Below, piece by piece: positions 24,345 through 32,006 of a stretch of DNA of 64,000 nucleotides. This DNA comes from Microtetraspora sp. NBRC 16547 (GTDB lineage Bacteria > Actinomycetota > Actinomycetes > Streptosporangiales > Streptosporangiaceae). The position numbers and the translations under genes are program-made. The notes under the pieces were generated by a model, which was not told where the DNA came from, ran no database searches, and saw only the letters and a list, made by a program, of their open reading frames with translations. The DNA lies in NCBI RefSeq assembly GCF_030268965.1, contig NZ_BSSE01000012.1:1-64000 (forward strand), given 5' to 3'. Within the stretch, counting starts at the first letter, position 1; each line of letters begins with the position of its first letter.

Positions 24345-25826
24345 GTGCCGGTGGAAACCGGTGAACGACTGCCGTGGTGGCGGCATGTGCTCGACCTGGA
24401 CAGCCGGCTGGATGAGGACTACCCGGACCGGCGGGGCGTCCGGGACACGCCGGGGCTGAGTGGCGAGGGACCTCCAAGGCTGTCTCGCAGAGCACTCGCC
24501 GCCGACGTGGTGGTCGCGATCGTCCTGACGGTCATCGCGGTGACCGTATCGGTGAAATATCCAGTGAGCGGCCCTATCGCGGATCAGCCCGCAGTGATCG
24601 AGTACTTGCGGCTCCCACCTGCCCCCTCGCCCCCACCGCCGGTTCCTGATCGCCCGCCGGTTCCTGATCGCCCGCCGGCTCCTGATCCCCCAATCGGCTA
24701 CCCACCACCTCCTGGCGTCCTGTCCAACGGCCCACTCCCACCCTCTGGCGACCCGTCCGGCAACGCGCCTGCCAAGCCTCAGCCCTACGACCCGCCCGCG
24801 TTCCTTGTGGCGCTGACGGCGCTGCCGCTGGCGGCGCGGCGCCGGTACCCTCTCACCACCTTCTGGGTGGTGCTGGCCGCGGCGCTGGCCACCCACGCGG
24901 CTGCCACCTGGATCACCGTGCTGACCTGCGCCGTCGCCGCGTACGGTGCCGTCGCCTACAGCCGCAACCGGTTCCTGGCCATGGGTGGTCTCGTGCTCGC
25001 GGCCGGGCTCGCCGGTGGCGCCTTCCGGGATGTGGCGCCTGGGCTGCCGAACTGGATGGGGCCGTTCGTCGTCCTGCTGAGCGTCGGCGTCTTCGGGAGC
25101 TTCGTCCGTTTCTGGCGGCGACAGCTGGGAGCCAACCGGCATCGGCTCGCCGAGTTGCAGCAGGCGCAGGCGGACGCCATGCGCAGGGCTGTCGCGGAGG
25201 AGCGCTCCCGGATCGCGGCCGAACTCCACGATGTGGTGACCCACAATGTCAGCGTGATGGTGATCCAGGCCGGCGCGGCCCGGAAGGTCATGGACGTGGA
25301 GCCGGAGCAGTCGAAGCAGGCTCTGCTCGCGATCGAGTCCGGCGGCCGGGCCGCCATGGCCGAACTGCGCCATGTCATGGGCCTGCTCGCCGGCCCGGGC
25401 GGTGAGCTTCTCGACGGGCCATCCGACGGGCTCGAACCCCAACCCGGGCTCGACCAGCTCGACGCCCTGGTGGAACGGGTCCGCGCCGCCGGTGTGCCGG
25501 TGACCGTCGAGGTGTCGCCGCCAGAGCCGCTGCCTCCGGGCGTCGACCTCGCCGCGTATCGCGTCGTGCAGGAGGCCCTCACCAACACGATCAAGCACGC
25601 AGCTGGGGCCGCCGTGTTCGTGACGATCGGTCATGACGGCGACTGGCTGGAGATCGAGGTGACTGACACCGGCGGCGCACGGAGCGCCGGGACGCGGACC
25701 GGCGACGGCAGGGGGCTGATCGGATTGCGTGAGCGGCTCGCCGTCTACGGCGGGACTCTGGACGCCGGACGGACGGCCGAGGGCGGATTCCGGATCAAGG
25801 CCAGTGTCCCGTGGAGGACGACATGA
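24345..25826 (+). CDS. Two-component sensor histidine kinase, NarL-type, Pro-rich loop
   Basis: A 493-residue kinase. First membrane helix at ~52-72, then an extracytoplasmic Pro-rich loop (~90-152) built from repeats of P-P-V-P-D-R, then helices at ~152-255. The phosphoacceptor segment A-E-L-H-D-V-V-T-H-N has its His near 295. The HATPase has Q-E-A-L-T-N-T-I-K-H and G-R-G-L-I-G-L-R-E-R. GTG 24345 follows AGGCAGG; GTG 24351 is also possible. ATGA overlap with the regulator. The divergent ABC operon (start 24082) may be its target. Confidence 0.9.
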   Translation: MPVETGERLPWWRHVLDLDSRLDEDYPDRRGVRDTPGLSGEGPPRLSRRALAADVVVAIVLTVIAVTVSVKYPVSGPIADQPAVIEYLRLPPAPSPPPPVPDRPPVPDRPPAPDPPIGYPPPPGVLSNGPLPPSGDPSGNAPAKPQPYDPPAFLVALTALPLAARRRYPLTTFWVVLAAALATHAAATWITVLTCAVAAYGAVAYSRNRFLAMGGLVLAAGLAGGAFRDVAPGLPNWMGPFVVLLSVGVFGSFVRFWRRQLGANRHRLAELQQAQADAMRRAVAEERSRIAAELHDVVTHNVSVMVIQAGAARKVMDVEPEQSKQALLAIESGGRAAMAELRHVMGLLAGPGGELLDGPSDGLEPQPGLDQLDALVERVRAAGVPVTVEVSPPEPLPPGVDLAAYRVVQEALTNTIKHAAGAAVFVTIGHDGDWLEIEVTDTGGARSAGTRTGDGRGLIGLRERLAVYGGTLDAGRTAEGGFRIKASVPWRTT

Positions 25827-26494
25827 TCGAGCGGTTGCGCGCCGTCATCGCCGACGACCAGGCATTGGTACGCACGGGATTCCGCATGATCCTCGCCGCC
25901 GACGGCATCGAAGTGGCGGCCGAGGCCGCCAACGGGGACGAAGCCGTCGCCGCAGTCCGCCGCACCAGGCCCGACGTCGTGCTCATGGACATCCGGATGC
26001 CGCAGATGGACGGCCTTGAAGCCACTCGGCGGATCCTCGCGGGCGGTGCCGAGGACACCCGCGTGCTGATCCTGACCACCTACGACCTCGACCACTACGT
26101 GTACGCCGCGCTCGCAGCGGGGGCAAGCGGGTTCCTGCTCAAGGACGTCACACCCGAACACCTGGTGGCCGCGGTACGCATGGTGCGCTCCGGCGACGCC
26201 CTGCTCGCGCCCACCATCACCCGCCGCCTAGTCGAACGTTTCGCCCGCCGCGACAACGTGAAGCCCGCCCTCCACCGCGATCTGTCCCAGCTGACGCCAC
26301 GGGAACTGGACGTGCTGCGCCTGCTCGCCACCGGCCTGAGCAACGCCGAACTCGCCGACCAGCTGACCCTCAGCGTGGCCACGGTGAAGACCCACGTCGC
26401 GCGCATCCTGTCCAAGCTCGGCCTGCGTGACCGTGTCCAAGCCGTGGTGGTCGCCTACGAGACCGGCCTGATCTCCCCCGGCGGCACCGGTTGA
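25823..26494 (+). CDS. Response regulator, NarL/FixJ family
   Basis: A 223-residue regulator. Receiver: A-D-D near 10, phospho-Asp at about 56 in L-M-D-I-R-M-P, switch Thr in L-T-T-Y-D and Lys in F-L-L-K-D. LuxR-type HTH at ~155-210 (L-T-P-R-E-L-D-V-L-R-L-L-A-T-G-L-S-N-A-E through T-V-K-T-H-V-A-R-I). ATG 25823 has GGAGG 5 nt before it and overlaps the kinase stop; GTG 25811 is less likely. Confidence 0.93.
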   Translation: MIERLRAVIADDQALVRTGFRMILAADGIEVAAEAANGDEAVAAVRRTRPDVVLMDIRMPQMDGLEATRRILAGGAEDTRVLILTTYDLDHYVYAALAAGASGFLLKDVTPEHLVAAVRMVRSGDALLAPTITRRLVERFARRDNVKPALHRDLSQLTPRELDVLRLLATGLSNAELADQLTLSVATVKTHVARILSKLGLRDRVQAVVVAYETGLISPGGTG

Positions 26495-26577
26495 CCTGAA
26501 TCCACTGGACAACACATGGCGAGTGGTGGCCCTCCATCCGCACCTTCCCGGCTCATCTCCTAGGAGGGCCGGGGTGC

Positions 26578-26604
26578 AGGGGGCGGAGCCCCCTTGCGGC
26601 TTTT
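26578..26604 (+). terminator. GC hairpin with T-rich tail after the NarL pair
   Basis: GGGGGC and GCCCCC pair around GGA, followed by TTTTCTTTT at 26600-26609, a good intrinsic terminator for the regulator operon. The rest of 26495-26885 contains several further GC-rich inverted repeats (for example around the GGCCGGGACCGGCC-type stretch near 26694) and no gene I can support. Confidence 0.7.
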
Positions 26605-26885
26605 CTTTTGGGCGCTTCGGCGAGTTGGACCGCGGCGCCCTGGTCGTCGTCCTGGTCCGGGCCTCGGTGGCTGGAGCGCGCGGGCGGCGCTGGCCGGGAC
26701 CGGCCGAAGAGCCGCAGCCCGGTCGGCTGGCCGACCGGCGCGCGAGGTGGGCCGCCATAGGCGGGCCGCCCTTGATAGCGAGAAGAAAAGTTGCTTTCGA
26801 TCTTGGGTTGTAGGCATGGGTTCAGCGGCAGCAGTCATCAGAGGCCGGCTGCTTCGCTGATCGCGGAGTCCGTACGCTACGGCCC

Positions 26886-27428
26886 ATGTCTACTGATGGT
26901 CCGGGTTGTCGATGCGTCCTCTGCCATGACTACGGGGACCGCGATGAGTGGGATGCCATGGATCGGCACACCGTTGAGCACGTCCGGAGTCGTGGCTGGA
27001 GCGTGAAGATGATTCCCGAGGACGATCAGGGGCCCGGCTTCGCCTACACCGTCGGCCTGTGGCATACCTATCGATCGCCTGAGCTGGCCATGTTCGGTCT
27101 GGACGTCCATCTCATGCACGAGCTGCTGAACCGCCTCGGAGATGGTGTCGCTAGGGGGGAGCCTGTCGAGGCAGAGCAGGAGCGGCACGACCTCATCGCA
27201 CGGCACCCCGTTGTCCTCAAGCAGGTCGACTTGATGTGGTATCGAGAGTTCTTCGGGCAGGCGATCGCCTTCTATCGGCGTCCCCCATTTCCGGTGCTGC
27301 AAGTTGTGTGGCCTGACCTCGATGGCCGGTTCCCCTGGCACCCGGACTACGCCGAGCAGTATCGGCAGCTACAGCCTTCGCTGTGGCTCTGGCCCGGTGA
27401 GCAGCGGGACCGGAGCCCCGATCAGTGA
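26886..27428 (+). CDS. DUF4262 domain protein
   Basis: A 180-residue soluble protein. An N-terminal Cys pair (C-R-C-V-L-C-H-D-Y) is followed by the DUF4262 signature G-W-S-V-K-M-I-P-E-D-D-Q-G-P-G-F-A-Y-T-V-G-L and by E-L-A-M-F-G-L. The C-terminus has F-P-W-H-P-D-Y. The function of the family is not known. It opens the second accessory patch of the window, before the recombinase tail and the toxin-antitoxin cassette. Confidence 0.85.
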   Translation: MSTDGPGCRCVLCHDYGDRDEWDAMDRHTVEHVRSRGWSVKMIPEDDQGPGFAYTVGLWHTYRSPELAMFGLDVHLMHELLNRLGDGVARGEPVEAEQERHDLIARHPVVLKQVDLMWYREFFGQAIAFYRRPPFPVLQVVWPDLDGRFPWHPDYAEQYRQLQPSLWLWPGEQRDRSPDQ

Positions 27429-27657
27429 AGGTAAGACGCCACGCTGGGGGACGGCTTGCTCCAGACAGGGATTTCTAGGACGTCTTGACGACGTTCCAAC
27501 GGGTGGTCCCCTTGACCCTGCTACTGGCTGCACCCTTGAGCATGTCCATCGACAGAAAGGAGTACGAAGGGAGGCAGCGTATGCAGCGAGGGGAGGACCC
27601 GGTAGAGCGGTGCCGCATGGTGGCGGCGTGCGGGCGATCGCTCACCGGTCGGGGTGA

Positions 27658-27810
27658 GTGAATGACGAGATGCGAGCGCGGGTGGCCGCATCTCGGGCGG
27701 CTCAGGGACTTCCGCCAGTAGTTGAGGATCTGGCGGTGTTGGAACGGGTGGCATCGGTGTTCCGGCTCGTCGGTGAGGATGGGCCGGAACACCTGCACCA
27801 GGTGGCCTAA
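27658..27810 (+). CDS. Small element-type protein
   Basis: A 50-residue frame from GTG 27658: N-D-E-M-R-A-R-V-A-A-S-R-A-A-Q-G-L-P-P-V-V-E-D, then a Leu/Val helix. Small proteins with this R-A-R-V-A-A-x-R-A-A-Q-G-L-P-P pattern are, from memory, common in actinomycete integrative elements. It ends inside the tail of the serine-recombinase relic on the other strand. Function unknown. The interval 27429-27657 holds no other frame I trust. Confidence 0.5.
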   Translation: MNDEMRARVAASRAAQGLPPVVEDLAVLERVASVFRLVGEDGPEHLHQVA

Positions 27811-27926
27811 GCGATCCAGTCGAAGGTGAACCGGTCGGGGTCCCACTTCTTGTGCGGGTCGGCGGGCGCGACGGTGATAGTGCGGATGACCGCGGCGACG
27901 ATGGCGCGTCGTTGGGAGACGTTCAT
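27807..27926 (-). pseudogene. Large serine recombinase, C-terminal remnant
   Basis: About 39 residues: R-R-A-I-V-A-A-V-I-R-T-I-T-V-A-P-A-D-P, then W-D-P-D-R-F-T-F-D-W-I-A and stop. This resembles the very end of phiC31-type large serine recombinases (R-A-V-I-x-A-L-V … F-D-P-D-R-x-x-x-x-W). Nothing to the right continues the protein; similarity stops shortly before the 43-bp direct repeat at 27935. A truncated integration gene next to a repeat-bounded cassette fits a rearranged element end. Confidence 0.6.
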
Positions 27927-27934
27927 GGCCTCCC

Positions 27935-27977
27935 GACCTGCGGTAACTGATCGATCCTGGCCGTTGGTCGCCCGGCT
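27935..27977. repeat. 43-bp direct repeat, left copy of toxin-antitoxin cassette
   Basis: The sequence beginning GACCTGCGGTAACTGATCGA matches 29003-29045 at 40 of 43 positions, in the same orientation. The two copies enclose about 1 kb with the antitoxin, the toxin and micropeptide copy 5. They could be recombination ends of a cassette. Confidence 0.8.
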
Positions 27978-28014
27978 CAGTGCGGTTGGCCGTCTCCGGC
28001 GGGTCGGATGTATA

Positions 28015-28037
28015 TCAGAATGCGTTCTGACTATGAT
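28015..28037 (+). promoter_or_regulatory. Antitoxin promoter with operator palindrome
   Basis: TCAGAA (28015-28020) and TTCTGA (28025-28030) form a perfect inverted repeat around TGCG. TATGAT at 28032-28037 fits a -10 box, and the ATG is only 7 nt further at 28044, without ribosome binding site, so translation is probably leaderless. Binding at the palindrome would block the promoter. Confidence 0.6.
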
Positions 28038-28043
28038 TGAGAT

Positions 28044-28514
28044 ATGAGCGCGAGCCATGCAGAGTCGGTGACGTTCTCGGACTTGTCGAGGAACCCTCGA
28101 GCGGTCGCGGAGCGTGCGACACGTCTGGGTCGGGTGCGTGTCACTCATCGGGATGCACCGGACTTCTATCTGACGGCTGCGGATCGCGAGGAGCAGCGAG
28201 ACCGGACGCTCGCGACGGCGTCCCGCTTGTTCCTTGCGCTCCTCAAACATGATCCGACAGCCAGGACGTTGGCTATCGCGATGCCTGAGGTTTTCCCATG
28301 GGTCCGCCACCTCGCCACGGACGAACTACGGAACTTTACGTTCGAACTGGTCGAGGCTCTGTCCGACGCTGCAGAGTTGGACTTGGACAACAGAGCCGAA
28401 GAAGTGATCGTGGGCTGGCGGGCGACGGCTCGGATCAAGGCGGACCCGGCGGAGTACGCAGACGCGCGTAAGGCTACGAGCGGAGATTTCGGACAGGTTG
28501 AGGTCTCTGTATGA
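28044..28514 (+). CDS. Antitoxin-like protein
   Basis: A 156-residue protein. The first ~50 residues resemble a Phd-like antitoxin DNA-binding part (V-T-F-S-D-L-S-R-N-P-R-A-V-A-E-R-A, then V-R-V-T-H-R-D-A-P-D-F-Y-L). A longer helical, acidic C-terminal region follows. It sits on a palindromic promoter and overlaps the toxin gene by 4 bp (ATGA at 28511-28514). Longer than ordinary Phd proteins (~80-100). Confidence 0.75.
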   Translation: MSASHAESVTFSDLSRNPRAVAERATRLGRVRVTHRDAPDFYLTAADREEQRDRTLATASRLFLALLKHDPTARTLAIAMPEVFPWVRHLATDELRNFTFELVEALSDAAELDLDNRAEEVIVGWRATARIKADPAEYADARKATSGDFGQVEVSV

Positions 28515-28867
28515 GTCCCAAGCGCGGGGACCGTGTCACCGTTCCCCCTCTTGACGATGAGTGGGACGTTCGCTTTGCCACCAGTGATGCGGCAAGGGGA
28601 TGGGAGGAACTGTGCAGGCACGTCCTGGCCAACGCACGGCGCTGTCTCGAAGCCTTGCGCAGGGATCCGCGCTCGTGCTCAGATCACGAGCGCCAGCATC
28701 GTCTCCGAGGTGACCTCGCGGTTCACCGCCACAACGGCAAGGATCTTGAGTAGTGGGAGTTCGAGGTCACAAGTGGAGGTCGCGTCCGGTACGTCATCGA
28801 CGACGGGATGCACACTGTGTGGTTGATCTACGCTTCGCCCCGCCATCCGAAAGACACGGATGCATGA
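28511..28867 (+). pseudogene. RelE-type toxin interrupted by an in-frame TAG
   Basis: The frame starts M-S-P-K-R-G-D-R-V and runs D-E-W-D-V-R-F-A … W-E-E-L-C … H-R-H-N-G-K-D-L-E to a TAG at 28751-28753, then continues in the same frame with W-E-F-E-V-T-S-G-G-R-V-R-Y-V-I-D-D and [11 protein letters not shown] to TGA at 28865-28867. The two halves together make a normal ~117-residue RelE-like toxin, so the TAG looks like a point change (for example from CAG, Gln). The C-terminal catalytic strand would be lost. The peptide gene overlaps its end. Confidence 0.75.
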
Positions 28868-29003
28868 TCCGTTGCTTGCCGATCTATTGCCCAAAGTGAA
28901 TCGCTACCACCAGCAGTACTTGTACCGGAACCGGGGCGGCTACTGCGGCATAGGTGGCACTGGTGTCTCCTGCCCGGTCGGCCTCACGTCCGGCGAGGCG
29001 TAG
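28860..29003 (+). CDS. [10 protein letters not shown]-family micropeptide, copy 5 (best preserved)
   Basis: A 47-residue frame with an ATG at 28860: [14 protein letters not shown], then [10 protein letters not shown], then [22 protein letters not shown]. Compared with copy 1 it lacks the eight residues N-A-G-D-P-S-A-W before the second Cys. Its ATG overlaps the toxin stop (ATGCATGA), so translation may be coupled to the toxin frame. An acidic/hydrophobic leader plus Gly/Cys core resembles a precursor peptide or small metal/disulfide peptide; no modifying enzyme is certain nearby. Confidence 0.6.
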   Translation: MHDPLLADLLPKVNRYHQQYLYRNRGGYCGIGGTGVSCPVGLTSGEA

Positions 29004-29045
29004 ACCTGCGGCAACTGATCGATCCTGGCCCTTGGTCGTCCGGCT
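29003..29045. repeat. 43-bp direct repeat, right copy
   Basis: Partner of 27935-27977. It begins on the last base of the peptide's stop codon, so the cassette boundary coincides with the gene end. Confidence 0.8.
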
Positions 29046-29079
29046 TGCCCGGTGACGATCAAGGGCCAGAGCCGTTTTC

Positions 29080-29131
29080 GGCGAGGAGTTTCATTACAGG
29101 GTCAAGGCGACCCGCGTGCGGCGGCTCGCGG
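29080..29131. repeat. 52-bp interspersed repeat, copy 2
   Basis: Partner of 6640-6691. It is preceded by GCCGTTTTCGGCGAGGAG (29071-29088), which recurs at 43519. The remaining 29046-29203 has no gene. Confidence 0.7.
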
Positions 29132-29203
29132 CGCTCCGGGCATGCGGCTCTCCTGCCGGTCCCGCCTCGCGGGACTACGAGACGGCCCGAGGAAGGGAAA
29201 GCC

Positions 29204-31078
29204 TCAGCGGCCATCGGGCCGGAAACCGGGCACGGGGATGTGCAGAGGCGGGAGATCGGGAGGGGCAGGAGAGGCGAAGGCGTCCGTCAGCATCACCGAG
29301 ACCGTGTACAGGTGCCAGAGGACGTCCATCCGAGATTCCGGCAGCCGCATCACGCCGGCCGCGTCGACGATGCGCTCGAGCCCGTCTGCCCTCAGTGCTC
29401 CACGCGCGTCGGCGATGTCCGCGTGCATCAGGCCGGTCAGTTCCCGTGAGGGCTTCGTGCGCCAGTTCCAGGGCTTGTTGGCGGGGCCGAAGGCGATGGC
29501 CTGCGACGCGACGGCCTCCGAAGGGCGGCCGAGGTTGGGCAACCGGAGCCGGAGCCGGTCCAGCAGGGTGCGGTCGGAGGATTCGGCCGTGAACCGCCAT
29601 GGGCGGCCCTCGATGGGGATGTCACGCAACTGGGGCGCGAAAGCGCCGATCACGCCGTGGATGAGCGCTTCGGAGCGCCGCCACAGCGGGTCCACGCTGA
29701 GAGCGGTCCGGACGACCAGGTTGTCGAGGAACGGCGGGACGGGGTTTTGGCCGCGCAGCAACGATGCACGGGACGCGGCATGCCAGCGGCCCACGCGGTA
29801 CGCCAGATACAAGTGGTCGAGGGCTCCCGCGCCGTCCCCCCGGCAGCGTTCTCGCCACGGGGACGCCAGGGCATGGGCATGCTCCTTGGCCTCCTTGGTC
29901 AGCAGGTCGGCGTTCTTACCGAAAAGGCCGTCGACCCGGCGCATGATGGCCTTGGCGTCCAGGTCGGCCTGGTTGTGCAGGAAGCCGCCACGCAGGATCT
30001 CCCCGCCGTGGCCGGACATTCGCGGCGTGGGGTCGAACCGTCCGCTGCCGGGGGTGTTCTCGTAGGCCGACATCATGCCTTCGCAGGCGAACAGCACGTT
30101 GTGGCTGCGAACGCGGGGGTGCGGGACGATCAGCTCCGCGCCGCTCTCGGACCGTTTCGGCCGGGCGACGTTGTGCCGGACGCCGAGGGCCTCCGCGACA
30201 CGCCCGGCGAGCACCACGTCGGGGTTGTCGTCGTGCCCCGAGGTCGCCGTCACGAACGGGATGTCCGCCTTGTACAGCAGCGCGGCGAGGAGACGGCTGT
30301 CGCGCCCGCCGGTGAGCGACAGCCGTACCGGCTCTGCGGTGTTCCGCAGCGGTCGTACCGCGGCGACCAGCGCGTCGGCGAGCTCGTCGATCTGGGCGCG
30401 CGTCCCGCGCCTGGAGGTCGGCGTCGCGCGCGCCTCCGGAAGCGGGGTCGCGGTGATGACACGGCGGCCGGCGGTGATCTTGATCTCGGCGGCCGGTGGC
30501 AATGCGCTGACCCCGTGAAACGGTGTCTCGTCGGAGAGGAAGTACCCGGCCCGCACCATCGACTCCAGGGCGGGAAGGTCCCAGACGATCTCGGGTCGGC
30601 TCGATGACGTCCCGGCCGCCCTGGCGACGAGGTGGACGAGCAGCGCGCGGCTGCCGACGACGTGGACGTTCGAGGTCTCGGCGTAGAAGACGGGGCATGC
30701 CCGGGTGAGCCCCGTGGCCGCGCTCACCTCTTCCTCGCCGGCGCGGAAGATCGAGAAGACACCGCCGGTGCGAGCGGCGGTCTCTCCCAGCCGGGGAGCG
30801 GCGAGCAGCCGATCCACCTCGGCCGGTTCGGCCAGATGCCCGGTAAGGCCCGCCACCCGGCCGCTGCCCGAGCACATGATCGGTGACCCGTGCCCCTCTG
30901 GTTCGTTGGACCAGGAGAGCAGCGCCGTGTCACCGGCGGTGGACCGCCATTCGCGTGCGGTCACGGTCGCGGCCGGCACCGGGAAGGCGCGCGGGATCGT
31001 CCGGCGTGCCGCGTCGAGCGCCACGAGCGGCAGCGGGACACCCGCGCGCTTGGCCGTGATCACCAGGTGAACGCGCAA
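29204..31078 (-). CDS. Asparagine-synthetase-like amidotransferase domain protein, orphan
   Basis: A 624-residue protein (TTG start 31078). The N-terminal ~170 residues have the fold pattern of a class-II glutaminase domain (G-G-V-F-S-I-F, then R-A-C-P-V-F-Y-A-E) but no catalytic Cys at position 2, so it probably cannot use glutamine. The PPi-loop reads S-L-T-G-G-R-D-S-R near residue 255 in place of S-G-G-x-D-S, then S-G-H-D-D-N-P-D. It should adenylate a carboxylate and form an amide. Size and missing Cys recall lactam/lasso-type cyclases, but no precursor, protease or PqqD-like gene is seen beside it. Substrate unknown. Confidence 0.8.
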   Translation of the reverse strand: MRVHLVITAKRAGVPLPLVALDAARRTIPRAFPVPAATVTAREWRSTAGDTALLSWSNEPEGHGSPIMCSGSGRVAGLTGHLAEPAEVDRLLAAPRLGETAARTGGVFSIFRAGEEEVSAATGLTRACPVFYAETSNVHVVGSRALLVHLVARAAGTSSSRPEIVWDLPALESMVRAGYFLSDETPFHGVSALPPAAEIKITAGRRVITATPLPEARATPTSRRGTRAQIDELADALVAAVRPLRNTAEPVRLSLTGGRDSRLLAALLYKADIPFVTATSGHDDNPDVVLAGRVAEALGVRHNVARPKRSESGAELIVPHPRVRSHNVLFACEGMMSAYENTPGSGRFDPTPRMSGHGGEILRGGFLHNQADLDAKAIMRRVDGLFGKNADLLTKEAKEHAHALASPWRERCRGDGAGALDHLYLAYRVGRWHAASRASLLRGQNPVPPFLDNLVVRTALSVDPLWRRSEALIHGVIGAFAPQLRDIPIEGRPWRFTAESSDRTLLDRLRLRLPNLGRPSEAVASQAIAFGPANKPWNWRTKPSRELTGLMHADIADARGALRADGLERIVDAAGVMRLPESRMDVLWHLYTVSVMLTDAFASPAPPDLPPLHIPVPGFRPDGR

Positions 31079-31388
31079 CGCGACCTCCCCACCCGGTGGG
31101 TCCGTCCGTAGGCATGCGGGGCGGCTGCGTTCGGTGGGGCGGTCATACGGTGGGTGTCCCTTCGATGGCTTACACCTCTACTCCGCCGATGCCCGCGTTT
31201 GTTTTCACGGTGTGAGGACGAACGGGGGCAGAACGAAGGAGATGACGATGCCGCCACCGGCCGGCGTGAACGCCCACCAGACCAGCGCATCCGCCTGGAC
31301 CGTCGGCTAGGACCGTGATCAGTGGCCTGAGAACGGTGTCCCAGCGGCGGGTGTGAAAGCAGAATGCCCCATCGGTTGAGTAAGGGGT
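31079..31388. other. Divergent control region, no clear gene
   Basis: This ~310-bp gap lies between the asparagine-synthetase-like gene (minus) and the ECF sigma gene (plus). It contains only very short frames, for example a 28-codon minus frame that overlaps the head of 31078 and a 20-codon plus frame from ATG 31246 with AAGGAG upstream. None has support beyond its start signals. Confidence 0.4.
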
Positions 31389-32006
31389 GTGACTGCCAAT
31401 ATGACCGCTCCAGATCTCACCGATCCAACGGAGGCGATCAGCGACGCGGCCCTGCTGGCGTTGTCGCGCCGAAGACCCGAGCGATTCGGGGAGATCTATG
31501 ACCGGTATGTGAGCGAGATCCACGCGTACCTGGGACGGCGGCTCGACCGGCAGGCCGCCGACGATCTCACTGCGGAGGTGTTCCTCGCCGCGTTCAGGAA
31601 GCGCGAGACGTTCGATCCCGAGCGCGGTGAGGTCCGTCCGTGGCTGTACGGCATCGCCACCAACCTGATCTCGTCGCACCGGCGTACCGAGACCAGACGG
31701 CTGGCTGCTCTGCAGCGCAGCGCCACCGCGCACGACGGCGCGGAGCACAGCCACGAGGAACGCGTGGTCACCCGCATCGACGCCGCGAGCGCACAGGGGC
31801 GGCTCGCGGCCGAGTTGCGCGCCCTGCCCGACGGCGACAGGGACGTGCTGCTGCTGAGCGCGCTGGGCGAGCTGAGTCATGAGGAGGTGGCCATGGCGCT
31901 GGACATCCCGTACGGCACCGTCGGATCCCGCCTGTGGCGGGTGCGCAGGAAGCTCCGTGCCGCTCTGGGCGGCATCAACCCCATGCTCGGAGGCTCTGAT
32001 GGATGA
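31389..32006 (+). CDS. ECF-type RNA polymerase sigma factor
   Basis: A 205-residue sigma-70-like factor. Region 2: F-G-E-I-Y-D-R-Y-V-S-E-I-H-A-Y-L and D-D-L-T-A-E-V-F-L-A-A-F, with R-P-W-L-Y-G-I-A-T-N-L. Region 4: L-G-E-L-S-H-E-E-V-A-M-A-L-D-I-P-Y-G-T-V-G-S-R. The start is GTG 31389 (ATG 31401 is possible). It overlaps the next gene by 8 bp, and the downstream membrane protein probably acts as its anti-sigma-like partner. Confidence 0.92.
   Translation: MTANMTAPDLTDPTEAISDAALLALSRRRPERFGEIYDRYVSEIHAYLGRRLDRQAADDLTAEVFLAAFRKRETFDPERGEVRPWLYGIATNLISSHRRTETRRLAALQRSATAHDGAEHSHEERVVTRIDAASAQGRLAAELRALPDGDRDVLLLSALGELSHEEVAMALDIPYGTVGSRLWRVRRKLRAALGGINPMLGGSDG

Noticed and set aside
29204-31290. 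Lasso-peptide cluster around the asparagine-synthetase-like gene
   Set aside because: No PqqD-like or transglutaminase-like leader peptidase genes are present, and the short frames upstream do not carry a plausible leader with Thr at -2 and an Asp/Glu at ring position 7-9 within a core of adequate length.
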